64,000 nt of DNA, from assembly GCA_019722365.1 (NCBI GenBank), contig JADFUC010002352.1:158500-222499 (forward strand). The letters run 5' to 3'. Positions 48,090-57,916 of the stretch are shown here, piece by piece. How positions within the stretch are numbered: the first letter of the stretch is position 1; each line of letters starts with the position of its first letter. The notes under the pieces are model-generated. The model was not told the origin of the DNA, did not search any database, and was given only the letters and a program-made list of their open reading frames with translations. Source of the stretch: Lithospermum erythrorhizon (Eukaryota > Streptophyta > Magnoliopsida > Boraginales > Boraginaceae). A program made the position numbers and the translations under genes.

Positions 48090-48900
48090 GACATGGATTC
48101 TACGTACTGCATGTTTAAGTCCTTGTTGGATTTACCAAATGGGGTTCACCTATTAAAATGTGTGTAAATGGGTATTTAAGAAATATGATAAAGACGAAAC
48201 GCTTATGCTTTTCAAAGCTGACTCAGAATAAAGGTTTCAACAAGTTCACGGCCCGACTACGACGGCTTACCTCGCTGCTGGCTATGCTTAAGTCCATCCG
48301 GATAATATTAGCCATTGTCGCATTTCAGCGACTAGCTTTAAATACATGGCAAATGGATGTAAAAGATTCCTTTCCCCTGAACGGAAATTTGTAGAGGATG
48401 TGATATGGTACAACCTCCGTGCTTTACATGTCTTAAAGGACCTAAGGTACGCAAGTCAGTAAAGGTCCACATTTATGGTTCAAAAACAGCATCCGCAATA
48501 AATTCACGCTTTACGAATTCAATTAAAGATTTTGGTTTCTTCAAGAATTTAAGTTAAGAATCTGTGTATACAAAAGGCGTGTCAGAGCATATCATTCATA
48601 GCCCTTTACAAAACCACTAAGTTAGGGGCAAAGCGATTTAGCATGCAGCGAACATAGTCTTAGACAGCTTGTCGGGCAGTTGGTGTTAGGTTAATGGGGA
48701 GTCAAGATGTATCTATTATGTTACGTGAACAAATATTTGAATATCGTTGTTTTTTATATTCTAAGCAGTATTTGTTTACTGGCCTATATGTTTGCAATTG
48801 CTATTACAATATATATGTATCAGATCCTCGATGCTGAAAAGCAAAATCCTCAGGTTAATCTATGTTGTAGAGGCAACATTTAATTTGTTGATTATACCTC
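48090..48900 (+). pseudogene. pol (RT): C1 copia reverse transcriptase, broken
   Basis: The frame 48,158-48,394 includes a decayed KWV.KRK.D..G...FKARLVAKGF.Q segment and AMLKSIRIILAIVAF, then WQMDVKDSFPLNGNL, the classical copia RT block (MDVKTAFLNGNL). MVQPP-like residues follow after a shift (about 48,404). Later fragments (F-K-D-F-G-F near 48,525) are weaker, and the YVDD box was not found. The strand and motif spacing are clear. Confidence 0.85.
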
Positions 48901-49519
48901 TTCAAGCTTCCAGAACATGTAGATACTAAAGGCTTCTTCCTGGGTCGATGTCGATAGTTGTATGAAAGATCATATGACTAATACGGTGTTTTGATTAGCG
49001 ATCAATATTATTCACGTTAGGTCGCATGTGATTCTGACATCAATACTCACGGGCACTGACTCCATGACCTGTGGGAGTCAGACGAATCAAACGAATTCAT
49101 GTAAGACATGTGTGATAATTTGTCTCAGATATTTGTTTAGAATTTTAGGATCGACAATTCTTAGACCTACGATAAATAACTATCTGCGGTTATATAAGCC
49201 CTCTATACTTTGACTATGACCCTTCAAACGCCCTGCCTTAAACGGATTATAACCGCATATGTCAGGTCATAATAAAGAAGATAACGATGGGGATGTCGAT
49301 ATATCGGTAGGGATTTATCCGCCCTCGATGCATATGAAAGATTCAAAGCCTCGTAATTTGAACAGGATTGGTTTTGCTGGACTCCATAAATGCTTATTCC
49401 GCCCATACTGAGTAAAGAAAGTCATGCTTCATGACACACTTCTTACGACAGCTACTTAATTGGGGAGATTCATGATAAAGTAGAATCAAAAGTGCAATCC
49501 TCCGCGGCAAATTGGAGCG
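48901..49519 (+). other. C1 3' internal region, no clear coding
   Basis: No RNase H motif is readable. Part of it (about 49,150-49,280: TTAGACCT, CTTTGACTATG, GGATTATAA) resembles 60,620-60,720, so both belong to related copia 3' regions. It ends with AAATTGGAGC (49,509-49,518), a decayed version of the copia polypurine tract AAGTGGGAG before the 3' LTR. Confidence 0.5.
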
Positions 49520-50215
49520 CTGAAATCAACGAATTTGATTCCCTTTATTATGCCCTCGCCGCACAATTATCTATCAATTCATTTACCGGTTTGATTAAAT
49601 GAGATTACCGTAACTTAGTGTTCACCTTAGTAATCAGATAATACTGTTTTGGTTCTCATGATAATTTAAGTGATTACGAGTTTATCATAGATCTTACTCA
49701 TTAATCGTTATAATAATAGTAATTGGTCAATTATTATTATTAAACAGCTTACTATTATCTCGAGACCGTATGTCACAATTTCATACAAGTTTAATCAATT
49801 AAGCACTGAAATTGATGAATAATTTTGATAAGTTATTCGATAAGGACTCGTTAGTACTTTTAATTGACTTGCTAATTAAAATGTAACAGTCCCTGTCATT
49901 AGTAACACATTATTTAACACCAAGCCTGCGCACTAATTAAAGTTAACGGTTAATCGATTAACGAAGCTGCTTAATGAGTGGAATTTGGGACTCGTATTTA
50001 AATAGAAAGGATTAGGTTTTTTTATCATAATCAATCATAAAAACTCCACCCCTCCCAAAGAAAGCGCCTCCCCATAATTGGGAAGAGTTTTTTTTCCAAT
50101 TTTATTAATCTTCAAAATCCCTAGCAAGTTCAAGTACTCGGGTTTGTTTCCTCTCGCGCGGCACCCAGAGACACTAATTGGTGTTTATCACGAACAAATT
50201 CATACTTAGATTCTA
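49520..50215 (+). repeat. C1 3' LTR, shortened
   Basis: Starts near CTGAAATCAACGAATTTGATTCCC and aligns with 31,799 onward (TCAATTCATTTACCG, TCATGATAATTTAAG, GGAATTTGGGACT). Internal gaps relative to the 5' copy appear near 50,150. It is followed immediately by antisense C2 protease sequence, which fixes its right limit to within about 20 bases. Confidence 0.7.
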
Positions 50216-50530
50216 AATGTTACTTCCAAGCCGCTAATCACCCAAACGTTGTTCGACAAATTCATCTCCATCCAAATTGACCAACGTAAAATCAAGCTTT
50301 CATAAGCTTTGGTACATGTCTCACCTTTGTCGACTCCTTTAGACAGAACCATTCGACAGCCTTCCGGGGATTTACGCCTCCATGTACCCACAATATTTAA
50401 TGGTTCACCATTTAACCGTCCTTAGTCATATAATTCACCATTATATCCTTCCGAAAGTGTGTAGTATGAAACGGCTTAACCGTAATCCGTGATCCAAGAA
50501 TTAATTGCAATCAACTTAATGTTGACCATA
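50216..50530 (-). pseudogene. pro: C2 protease and pre-integrase segment, broken
   Basis: On the minus strand, NSWI-TDYG (about 50,490) stands where copia has SWVLDSGA. The second residue of the active-site triad is lost and the Gly position is degenerate. F-H-T-T and GEPLNIVG (about 50,395-50,420) follow, then VRHVPKLMK and LILVGQFG (about 50,275-50,320) in shifting frames, matching the segment VRHVPKL..NLISVGQL. The left end is cut by C1. Confidence 0.75.
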
Positions 50531-50539
50531 GAATATCAA

Positions 50540-51240
50540 CAACATTGACGCCATTTGCCATGCCCTCCCTGTCCCTTTAAGCCAGAAATAGTCTCCTCAT
50601 GCCTCCAAATTCTACTCTACCCTACCTCCCTCGATTCTCACCTCACGATTGTTACTATTACCTCCCACCTAACCTTTTTCTCCCATATCTCCTCCGATAA
50701 ACAACACTTCCGGCATCTTCAACTTATCATTACTCATTAACCTGAAATTTCATCGTTCCCAACTTATTTGGCAAAAAGATGCCAATAATATCAATGCTTT
50801 TAACTCATCATCGAAATTCAATCGAAACAAGTAGATAATTGGAATATTAAAACCACGTCGCTATGCCTGAAGTATTTTCGACATCCTCGCCGAAACAACC
50901 CATCATTAACCATACCTCGTTGTTAGCCGATGGCTTTCTCATACGCATTCGTCAACGCCTTCATCGACCTTTTATCAGCCCCTTAACAACATTAGCAACC
51001 ACGCTTCTCGACAAACACGGGTCCGATCACACACCTAAGAGTCAGTCTCTGCCTAACTCTCCTTTTCCATTCTTCCTCAACCATCTTCTCTCGCTTATCA
51101 CCTAATGGGTTGTTCAACTTTTACCATACGATAATCCGCCTATATTCATCTTCCAATACGAAATCTATCCCGCCAAATTCTACAAAATATCAATCCTTCC
51201 GCTCTTTCCCGACATCAATCTCGTGATTTCAATCAAGAAC
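50540..51240 (-). pseudogene. gag: C2 copia gag, broken
   Basis: On the minus strand, starting next to the primer site: YWKMNIGGLSYGK-like residues (about 51,130-51,165; family: F.LWK.QI.D.L) and EEEW (about 51,075). YEKPSANNEVWLM (about 50,915-50,955) matches LSMYEKPSASNKVFLM. DDELKALILLASLP (about 50,770-50,815) matches DDE..ALLIL.SLP. The order and spacing are those of copia Gag. Zinc knuckle not confidently readable. Confidence 0.85.
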
Positions 51241-51242
51241 CT

Positions 51243-51256
51243 AGCTCTGATACCAA
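51243..51256 (-). other. C2 primer-binding site (initiator tRNA-Met)
   Basis: The plus strand reads AGCTCTGATACCAATT; the complement is TTGGTATCAGAGC, the canonical copia primer site. It fixes C2's orientation and the inner end of its 5' LTR. Confidence 0.92.
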
Positions 51257-51260
51257 TTAT

Positions 51261-51747
51261 TGTGATTATAGTCCTAAACTAATCACCAAACCTAAGCAAT
51301 CAATGTTAACGACATAAGTAAATTGCGAAAATAAACGACACACAAATTTATACAGGTTCCCCCTCAACGCTGAAAGGTACCTTCCTGTCATCAGAATCCA
51401 CTACAAATCAAACTGATTTATCATATAATTACCTATCAAGCTAGAATCCCTAATCGAAAATACTTTATGTAAATCATTCCCTAATAACAAAGCCTCACAA
51501 TATTATTGATGATGACCATCATTATTCTCTCTAGAAGTTGTTTTTGTATGTTAATTTTGGGTATGCAAAAACATATAAAAATGCCTCTATATATATAAGA
51601 AACTTAAATCTAACTTGACTCGCACAGGTAACTTTAGAGTCCAAAACCACCTCAAACTCGTGATTCTTCGCTAGTACGCGAACGACCGGCTTTACATCAC
51701 GCTTCTTGAATCCCGGCGAGTATGATTAGCCTAATCAATCCCTTTAA
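51261..51747 (-). repeat. C2 5' LTR, truncated
   Basis: The plus strand starts TGTGATTATAGTCC and aligns with the 3' LTR at 25,942-26,760, including CTCTCTAGAAGTTG and GCCTCTATATATATAAGA. Similarity fades after about 51,690, and the outer end (the complement of TGTTGAAGG) is missing. Element Z starts at 51,753. Confidence 0.8.
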
Positions 51748-51752
51748 TCAAT

Positions 51753-53219
51753 TGAAATAACCCATTTCGTAGTGCTATTTTTAATACATGATTTTAGTTG
51801 CCCGGTTGAGTATTTTGCGGTTAAAGCTTAAAATTTGAAATCGGCACAACATAATACGGGTCGGACGGATAAATACATTTTGAGAATGGGGAATTTTAAT
51901 TGACACACGCTCGAAGCTATGTTGTTAAACCTGCAAGTAGGAAGCAGAATTGCTAACCAACGAGACCCAAATTCCACTCAAATATCCTACCTACCACCAC
52001 TAACTCATTTCATCTTCCAAATTAAAAAAAAGCGAAAGGCCTCTTCTTCCTGGGCGTGGCCGAACCACCATAGCACACCCCAAGCTTGATTTTTCTTCAT
52101 TTTCTTGGTGAAACTTGTTGAATCCAACCCTCAAATCTTGTTCCCCATCTTGAGATTATCATAGGTAAGCTTTTCACCTTCAAATCCTTCATCATTTATG
52201 CCTGAAGGACTTTTATATATTTGAGTTTTGTCTTCACTTTTAGATATCGACTTTATTACAGATGTAAACGTTATCTAAGCTTGGCCAGGGATTAGAAAGA
52301 TTTTGAAAGTGATTAATGGGGTTACAAAGTGGTGTATGTCGGGTGGTTGACTTTGTTAACTTTTTTTTAAAATTAACTTTAAAATTGTAATACGGCGTTG
52401 TACACGCGCTTATTAAACAAGTACCGGCTCGATATGGATCGGGCAGAGATCGGGTCAGAAAGTTCAAAGTTTCGGTATAGTAGTTGCGTTCGAATCGACG
52501 CGCATTTAACGGCTTAATTAGTTAGCGATTTATTGTTGGATTGATTAGAATGATTAAAGTGTAATTGTCGGGTAATAGTGTCGATGACCTAAATATCGGA
52601 TTTCATGAAGTTTCAATTAGAATTCTAGCTACGTTGGAATTTTTAGAAGTGTATACTAAATGGGGATAGATGATTACTAAGAAGTTAATTTTAAAACGTA
52701 TAATACCTGGTTTAAATAGATGTTAAAAAAGGTTAAGTATAACGTATAATTTTTATCAGAGTTTGAGCCTGCATCGCAAGATTTCAGACTACCTAGAAGT
52801 TATCATTATTGTTTTTGCCCGAGGCGAAGACAAATCTCTTACTAATGGAACCCTTCATATATATTAGCGTATATACATATTTTGCATGTTCTATTTCCGC
52901 ACTTGTGTATTGTATTTCTAATGACTCAAGGTTGTTTGACTGTTCTATTTCTAGACTTGTGTATTGTATTTTACTGGGTGGGTCCGTTTTGCTACTCTCT
53001 CTCTATGCTATATTTTATTTCGCGTATCCGGGTTGTATTATTTAGGTGGGATTTGTGTTCTGTCATTTTTATTTTGTTTAACACCACCATTTTTAATGAG
53101 AGTTTTGTCTCAAGTTACTAAGAAGTCATATTCATATTGTATCCATCGATCACGACTTGCATAGCTGTGTTGTTAGTCGATCTAACCTCAGTGGCGGCCG
53201 ACTTCAGTGGTCTGCTATA
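51753..53219 (+). repeat. Z 5' LTR (short form)
   Basis: 1467 bp from TGAAATAACCC to TGGTCTGCTATA. It aligns with the start and end of the 3' LTR and with the LTR at 63,043. Donor-like CATAGGTAAGC lies at 52,161. Paired boxes ATTTC(C/T)..CACTTGTGTATTGTATTT at 52,890-52,972 form a short duplication. TTGAC boxes lie at about 52,350. Confidence 0.87.
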
Positions 53220-53354
53220 ATTTTGGCACAGCCTTGGTTTAGGTCTTTACGGCCTCTGCATACATGTGCCTAAAAGCCATAGTTGCTTAAGAGTGGCCTA
53301 TGTCAGTTTTCATGGTCCTGGCCTTCCTTTCAAAGTTATTTCGCATTAATCGCT

Positions 53355-54420
53355 GGACGCCACCACGTAGTCCTGCCTCGCTCGGGGCACCTCGCAAGAG
53401 GCAGCCAGAGTGAGCCGCAGAGTGCCAGGACGAAAGCGCCAGATATGCAAAAACGTGACAAGATTGTAGGCAAATGACGAGCCTAGCACCATAGGATTCC
53501 CAGTTAAATGTCGTGGCATCGAGAGACCGCAGCACTGGCCGTGAAGGCAGTAGCTGAGTCGCGGTGTTATTCGACCGCTTCCCCTAAGCGGATCCGCCAA
53601 AGCCTGCTCTTGTTCGACCTCCTATTCCAAAGATTGTAGTCATTCGGTATCGAGAGTATATTTGAGCCACCCAAGGAGTTATCGTGAGTCAAAGACCATA
53701 TTCTGGCAAATTACATGGCGAGAAGCTCCGAGATCAAGGAGAATGTACACCAATCTTTGGGATTGCTATCAAGTGTCATGATTCCGCCTCGTGGAATTAT
53801 TTCTGGTGGAGCTAGTCTTGCATGTCAACTCTGGAGTAGAATCTCCGATTCAGCCAAGGTGGGGTTAAATATAAACACTACAAGAAAAAGATCCAAAGAT
53901 TCTACCGCTTACTCCTGGAGCGAGACGATCGGCATCCCATGTAAGATGGATTCAATGAAGATCCATGGGGAGTAAAAGCACAAGAGCATGATGCCTGTGA
54001 CGGGCGGCCAACAGGCCTCAGTTCCAGAGACATCCATCGCGCTATTACAAAATTTTAGTTTACCAAGGCCCCCCGCTAAGTAATCAATTCAAAGACTACC
54101 TGCTTCTGAATCGGTCCCGGGGATTCCCAGAGGTTATTGTGGGAGCAGAGTAACAACAATGTATGCTTTCATGCAAAAGTCAGTCAAGGGGAGCCGCTGA
54201 ATGCCTAGAATGTCAGGGTCTCTATCAGCTGCCTTGGGGAAGCAATATCGGTTGCTTGATTGTCTCCAATGGGTAGCTGCTAGTGGAGTGCTTAGCGGCC
54301 ATTTACTTCCAGCAAAATTCTAGCAGAGAGGTCATGAAACCGTGAAGCCATTCAGCTGCAGAAGCTGTGGGCGCGAGCTGGAAATAACCAGGTAATGTCA
54401 TTTTAACTAGTCAAGGCATT
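53355..54420 (+). pseudogene. gag: Z gag, heavily decayed
   Basis: Placed between the primer site (TTTGGCACAGCC, decayed) and protease. The expected start ATGCCACC appears as ACGCCACCACG (53,368), so the initiation codon is lost. A CRSCGREL-like fragment near 54,356 may be a zinc-knuckle remnant. No clear capsid motif was read. Assigned mainly by position. Confidence 0.45.
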
Positions 54421-54499
54421 GAACTTGGCTCTGGTCGTGATATCTCAGCTATCTAGAAGTCAAGATTCTCCCAGAGGAAATGTAATTTGGAATTCTATG

Positions 54500-54800
54500 C
54501 TGTGGTCAGCAAAAAGTCTTTGTTTCTGAGCTACTATCTTTTCATATCTCCGAATTTTCCAACAGATTCCTATAACTCGAGAAATTCTTGCTATGCTCAC
54601 TTCTAATTCTAACTCAAAGTAAGTCTCTGTTACACTGGTACTTGTAGTTTGTCCTGCATAAGTATTTAAAATAAATGTTTGGAGATAGATTTACTACTCG
54701 AGATGAATAATTTGATCTTATTCCTCGGGAATGGATCAAGCGGGAGACATCATTCTGATGTATCATCTTAAGAAGATCAGCACTTAGTCCTCAAAACTAA
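54500..54800 (+). pseudogene. pro: Z aspartic protease, broken
   Basis: Near 54,528-54,570 the frames give ATIFSY and FISPNFPT, matching GATHSFIS..FA. The catalytic Asp position is not readable. At about 54,700-54,745 EMNNLILFLG then GRHHSD corresponds to (L)..FD.ILGMDWL..HH. Non-functional. Confidence 0.65.
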
Positions 54801-54899
54801 GATCTTCTTTCCTAAAGCGATAAATTTTTTTCCTCTCGCTTCATTTCTCTTAGTTGCCCCGCAAGATGCTTCATCGGTGTTGACGTGGTTGGGGTTATC

Positions 54900-55710
54900 T
54901 TGCCCATGTTGCCTAAGGCCATGCAGTGCGAGTAAAAGACGCATCCCGAGAGAGTTTCTGTCAAAGCAGAGAGTACGCTGCCGATGTGTTTCCTTTTTAG
55001 GTTTCCCCGGACTTCCCCCGCTGGTAGGAGTTTTCCTATAGAATTATTTCTGTGTACTACTCCGAAATCTATGGCACTACGTAATGGCTCCTCGCAGAGT
55101 CAAAAGGAGTTGAAAACGCAATTGCGTGAAATTATTGATGCGATTCATCTCGACTCAAGTAGTTCACCTTGGGGGTGCTCCGTGTTGTTTGTTAATAAGA
55201 AGCGACGGATCTCTCGAGAGTAATGACGATTGCGTGCAAATGAACAAAGTAAATGTAATTAAGAATTGATATCCTGCTCGATCATTGACTGCTGATCAAT
55301 CGAGGGATGCCCGGTATTTTCTAAGATTGACTCGAGGTCGCCACTATGCTGAGAGGATTAGCGAAGACATATATCGGTCTTATTTAGGACAAGATATTGG
55401 GCACTAATACTTTTGTTAATGCCCTTCGTCGATTTAATTAATTTCAGCCAAAGCGAGTAGACCTTATGAATCGGGCAAGCCCACTCTACTTGGATAAATT
55501 TGTGGTGGTGTTCATTGACGCATATTTGATATATTCCGTAGCGTAGGAGAAAGATTAAGAACATCGAGAATTACAGTTGAGACTTCTCGAGGAAAATGAA
55601 TTGTATGCTAAATTTTCCAAGTGTGAATTTGGTTGGGAAAGGTGCGCTTCGTCATATGATTTCAGAGAGGTTATAAAGTATTGATCCTCAAAAGTTGAAG
55701 CCAGATGAAT
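54900..55710 (+). pseudogene. pol (RT): Z reverse transcriptase with altered active site
   Basis: The frame 54,984-55,223 holds FPRTSPAG (family FPEDLPGLPP), PKSMA, ELKTQLREIIDA and SSSPWGCSVLFVNKK, in perfect family order. 55,250 onward has N-K-V-N, then LTRGRHYA-like residues where FSK.DLRSGYH is expected. LDKFVVVFIDAYLIYS (about 55,490-55,540) is the catalytic box. The second Asp of FIDD is replaced (IDAY), which would abolish catalysis. LEENELYAKFSKCEFGWER (about 55,587-55,643) ends the domain. Confidence 0.9.
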
Positions 55711-55889
55711 GGGGAACGACTCACGAGCAAGTATCAAATGTTAAGTTTTCGGTCTAATGGGATACTATCGAGATTTATACAGACTTACCATTGCACCACC
55801 ATGACCAAAGTTGACTAGAAAGTGGAGTTCCATTTGCTCGGGAGTGAGGATTGTGAACGCGCCCAATGAGTCGAAAGAGAATTAACTGT

Positions 55890-56280
55890 CACACAAGATC
55901 GACTCTTTCGGCCTTTGACGTGACGGGTTATAAGCATGTATAAATGACGCTCACATCAAGTGGTCGATGCGTGGCTAACGTCTAAATACGGTAGCGTAGT
56001 AGCTATGCACGCGACACTGAAATCTATGAGAAGAATTACCCGACGCATCCATTTGGGAACTAGCCGCAATTGTTCACACTTAAGATTCGAGGCATTATTT
56101 GTAATGTGCGACTACAAGTTTCACCGATCACAAGTTTGAAATACCTCCCGACGCAGAGATCCAACTGAGGCAGTCAAGGTGATGGAGTTTATTAGCGATT
56201 GGCGATGTTTTCATTGAGTATCATCCTCGAAAGGCGAACGTGGTAGCCGATGACAAATCGTAGCGAAGCGTTAAGCGAGC
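55890..56280 (+). pseudogene. pol (RH): Z RNase H, broken
   Basis: YEKNYPTHPF (about 56,025-56,052) matches .HE.NYPTHDLEL. SLKYLPTQR (about 56,131) matches SLKYLFTQ..LNLRQRRW. MEFISDWRCF (about 56,188-56,215) with YHPRKANVVADD (about 56,220-56,255) is the family's C-terminal block. The ADALSR end is changed to ADD. Confidence 0.85.
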
Positions 56281-56389
56281 TATCGAATTTAAATGAAAGA
56301 ACTTGGTGTTAATTTCGAGCGGGAGCCGACGGTGCTCATGGTGCAACAAGAGTTCTAATCGGCTCCTTCTTGATCGGATACCGAGTGGC

Positions 56390-57300
56390 AAATAAAAAAA
56401 GATGAGAAGTCGCTAAAGATAATCAAGTGAAAAATGGAAGCGTATCGGATTTTGTGACGGTAGAGACTTCTGAGCCCTTACAATGTAGATTTTTCGCGTT
56501 TTACTCACAAGAGCTAAAAAAAGGAGATTTGGACTAAGCTCATAATGCCCCATATAATATGCATCCTCGTGGTACAAAAGCATGTATACAAAAGGGGAGA
56601 CTTAAAAGCAGCCAGACAGGCCTAACAATGTAAGAGGAAAATCGCTGAAGCCTAGAATAAACGTTTCGACTATTAACAGTGAAGATAGAACACCTACATC
56701 CGGGGCTAATGATCCCTCCTAGTTTCTCCATAATTTGGGAGCATATTACGATGGATTTTGTTGGATTCCTCGGTGAACGCTGAGAAAGAATGATGGCATT
56801 CAAAGCGATAAATGCATGGATCGGCCGGCTCCACATTTACCAATTAAATCGACTACCCGGCCTCACGTCAGTCGGGCAAGTTGTATGTTGATCAAATTGG
56901 TATTTATTGCATGGAGCTACGTATCCATTGTATCGTGATCGAGATGCTAGATCGACTTCCACATTTTTAGAAGGGATTTCGTGAAGTCACGGGGACGTCA
57001 ATTTGAGTACATCATTTCATCCACACCGATTGGCAATGAACAATTCAAACATTGAGGTATGTCATGGGCTCGTGTGTTGAACTTTCCGAAACGGATGATG
57101 AATTGCCTAAAATGGAGTTTGCATATAATAACAAATTTTCCCACGCCAAGATAAGTAAGATGGCACCATTCGAGGCGCCAGACCATGAAACGTAGGACTC
57201 CGCCTGTTGAAACGTAAGTAGGGAGATAGAAAAGTGTACAGCTCGGAGTTGGTGGAAAGCGTCGGCAAGAGAATAAAATTGATAACAAGACCGAAAGCTG
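56390..57300 (+). pseudogene. pol (IN): Z integrase, broken
   Basis: A decayed zinc-finger part lies near 56,540-56,640 (MHPRGTK-like). ITMDFVGFL (about 56,745; family ITMDFV.GLP) and DRPAPHLPI (about 56,820; family DRLTKSAHFLPI) follow. KLYVDQI (about 56,880), STFLEGIS/KGFREVTGTSI (about 56,956-57,005) and the FHPHRLA equivalent of FHPQTDGQSE (about 57,018) come next. QTLRYV and PKMEFAYNNKFSHAKISKMAPFEA (57,110-57,177, here split by position) give the strongest match to PL.EFAYNNSYH.SI.MAPFEAL. Several frames. Confidence 0.87.
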
Positions 57301-57790
57301 GAAGCGCAAGATGTATTAAAATATGTACGCGCATCGCCGCCGCCAAGGGATTTAACGCTTGAAATCGCGATAAAAGTATTTCGAGAATATCCCCGTGAAA
57401 GCGTGTAATAAATTCGAAGCAGTAGTGGAAGCTGGGAAGTCTACGATATGGTCGGTCCGTATGAGATTTTGGGTGTAGCCGGGTCCGGGTGGCCTATCGC
57501 TTAGCCGCTCTGTGAAATGCATCCATAACGCCTTCCATGTGTCATGCTTGGTGAAAGATATCCTGCATCAATCCAACATCTTAGAGTCACAACCAATGGA
57601 GCTTGGAGAGGACCTTACGCATAGAAGAGAAACCCAGAAAATTTCGATCGAAATAAAAAGTGTCATGTAAATAAAGTTGGGCAGATTTAGTGAAGTAAGT
57701 CAGCGCGAATCAATAAGAGGAAGTTACCGGAACTAAGAGGACGTCGTAAATTAGTATCCACATCTTTTCAAAAATAGAAGGTCGCATTTC
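57301..57790 (+). pseudogene. Z integrase tail and chromodomain remnant
   Basis: RVAYRLAAL (about 57,490) parallels VAYRLALP. CHAW.KIS/MLGERYP (about 57,543) replaces the FHVS.L.KY block. A segment from about 57,610 with DLTHR and EEKPRKF (about 57,628) continues to fragments of K..VQ.VKV.W.N (about 57,660-57,730). This is the expected position of the chromovirus chromodomain, but cage residues are not identifiable. Called by order and weak similarity. Confidence 0.6.
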
Positions 57791-57894
57791 AAACTTTGTG
57801 CTATAATATGTGTTAATAGTGAATTACAACGAGGATGAGTAAAGTTGAGACGGAAACGGGATCTAGTAGGATGAGTAAATTTCATGGTAATTTT

Positions 57895-57916
57895 AAATTT
57901 TTATTAAAGCGGGGAC
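57895..57916 (+). other. Z polypurine tract
   Basis: TTAAAGCGGGGAC just before the 3' LTR (AAAAATAACCC). It follows TTTCATGGTAATTTTAAATT, a decayed form of the TTTCGAGGACGAAATTT signature seen in W and Y. Confidence 0.65.

Larger units (their letters stand above)
31799..50215 (+). mobile_element. Element C1: forward Ty1/copia inside C2, carrying element W
   Basis: LTR-like repeats at 31,799 (TGTTGGAAATCAATGAG, a typical copia start) and about 49,520 align over several hundred bases (shared CATTTACCG, GAGATTAC, CATGATAATTTAAG). Gag (46,788), integrase tail (about 47,500) and RT (48,130) are in copia order on the plus strand. C2 coding sequence flanks it on both sides in the opposite orientation, proving insertion into C2. 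W (33,570-45,614) lies within the C1 5' LTR/leader. No target duplication was identified. Confidence 0.8.
25942..51747 (-). mobile_element. Element C2: minus-strand Ty1/copia, carrying nested elements
   Basis: A 3' LTR with polypurine tract lies at the left (25,942-26,903). A reverse primer-binding site and 5' LTR lie at the right (51,243-51,747). Between them, all on the minus strand and in copia order from right to left, are gag, protease, integrase, RT and RNase H. The integrase-before-RT order is diagnostic of Ty1/copia. The element is opened by C1 (31,799 to about 50,215) and by a solo LTR (29,091-31,275). Unnested length is about 5.2 kb. The 5' LTR is truncated before its outer end. Confidence 0.88.
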
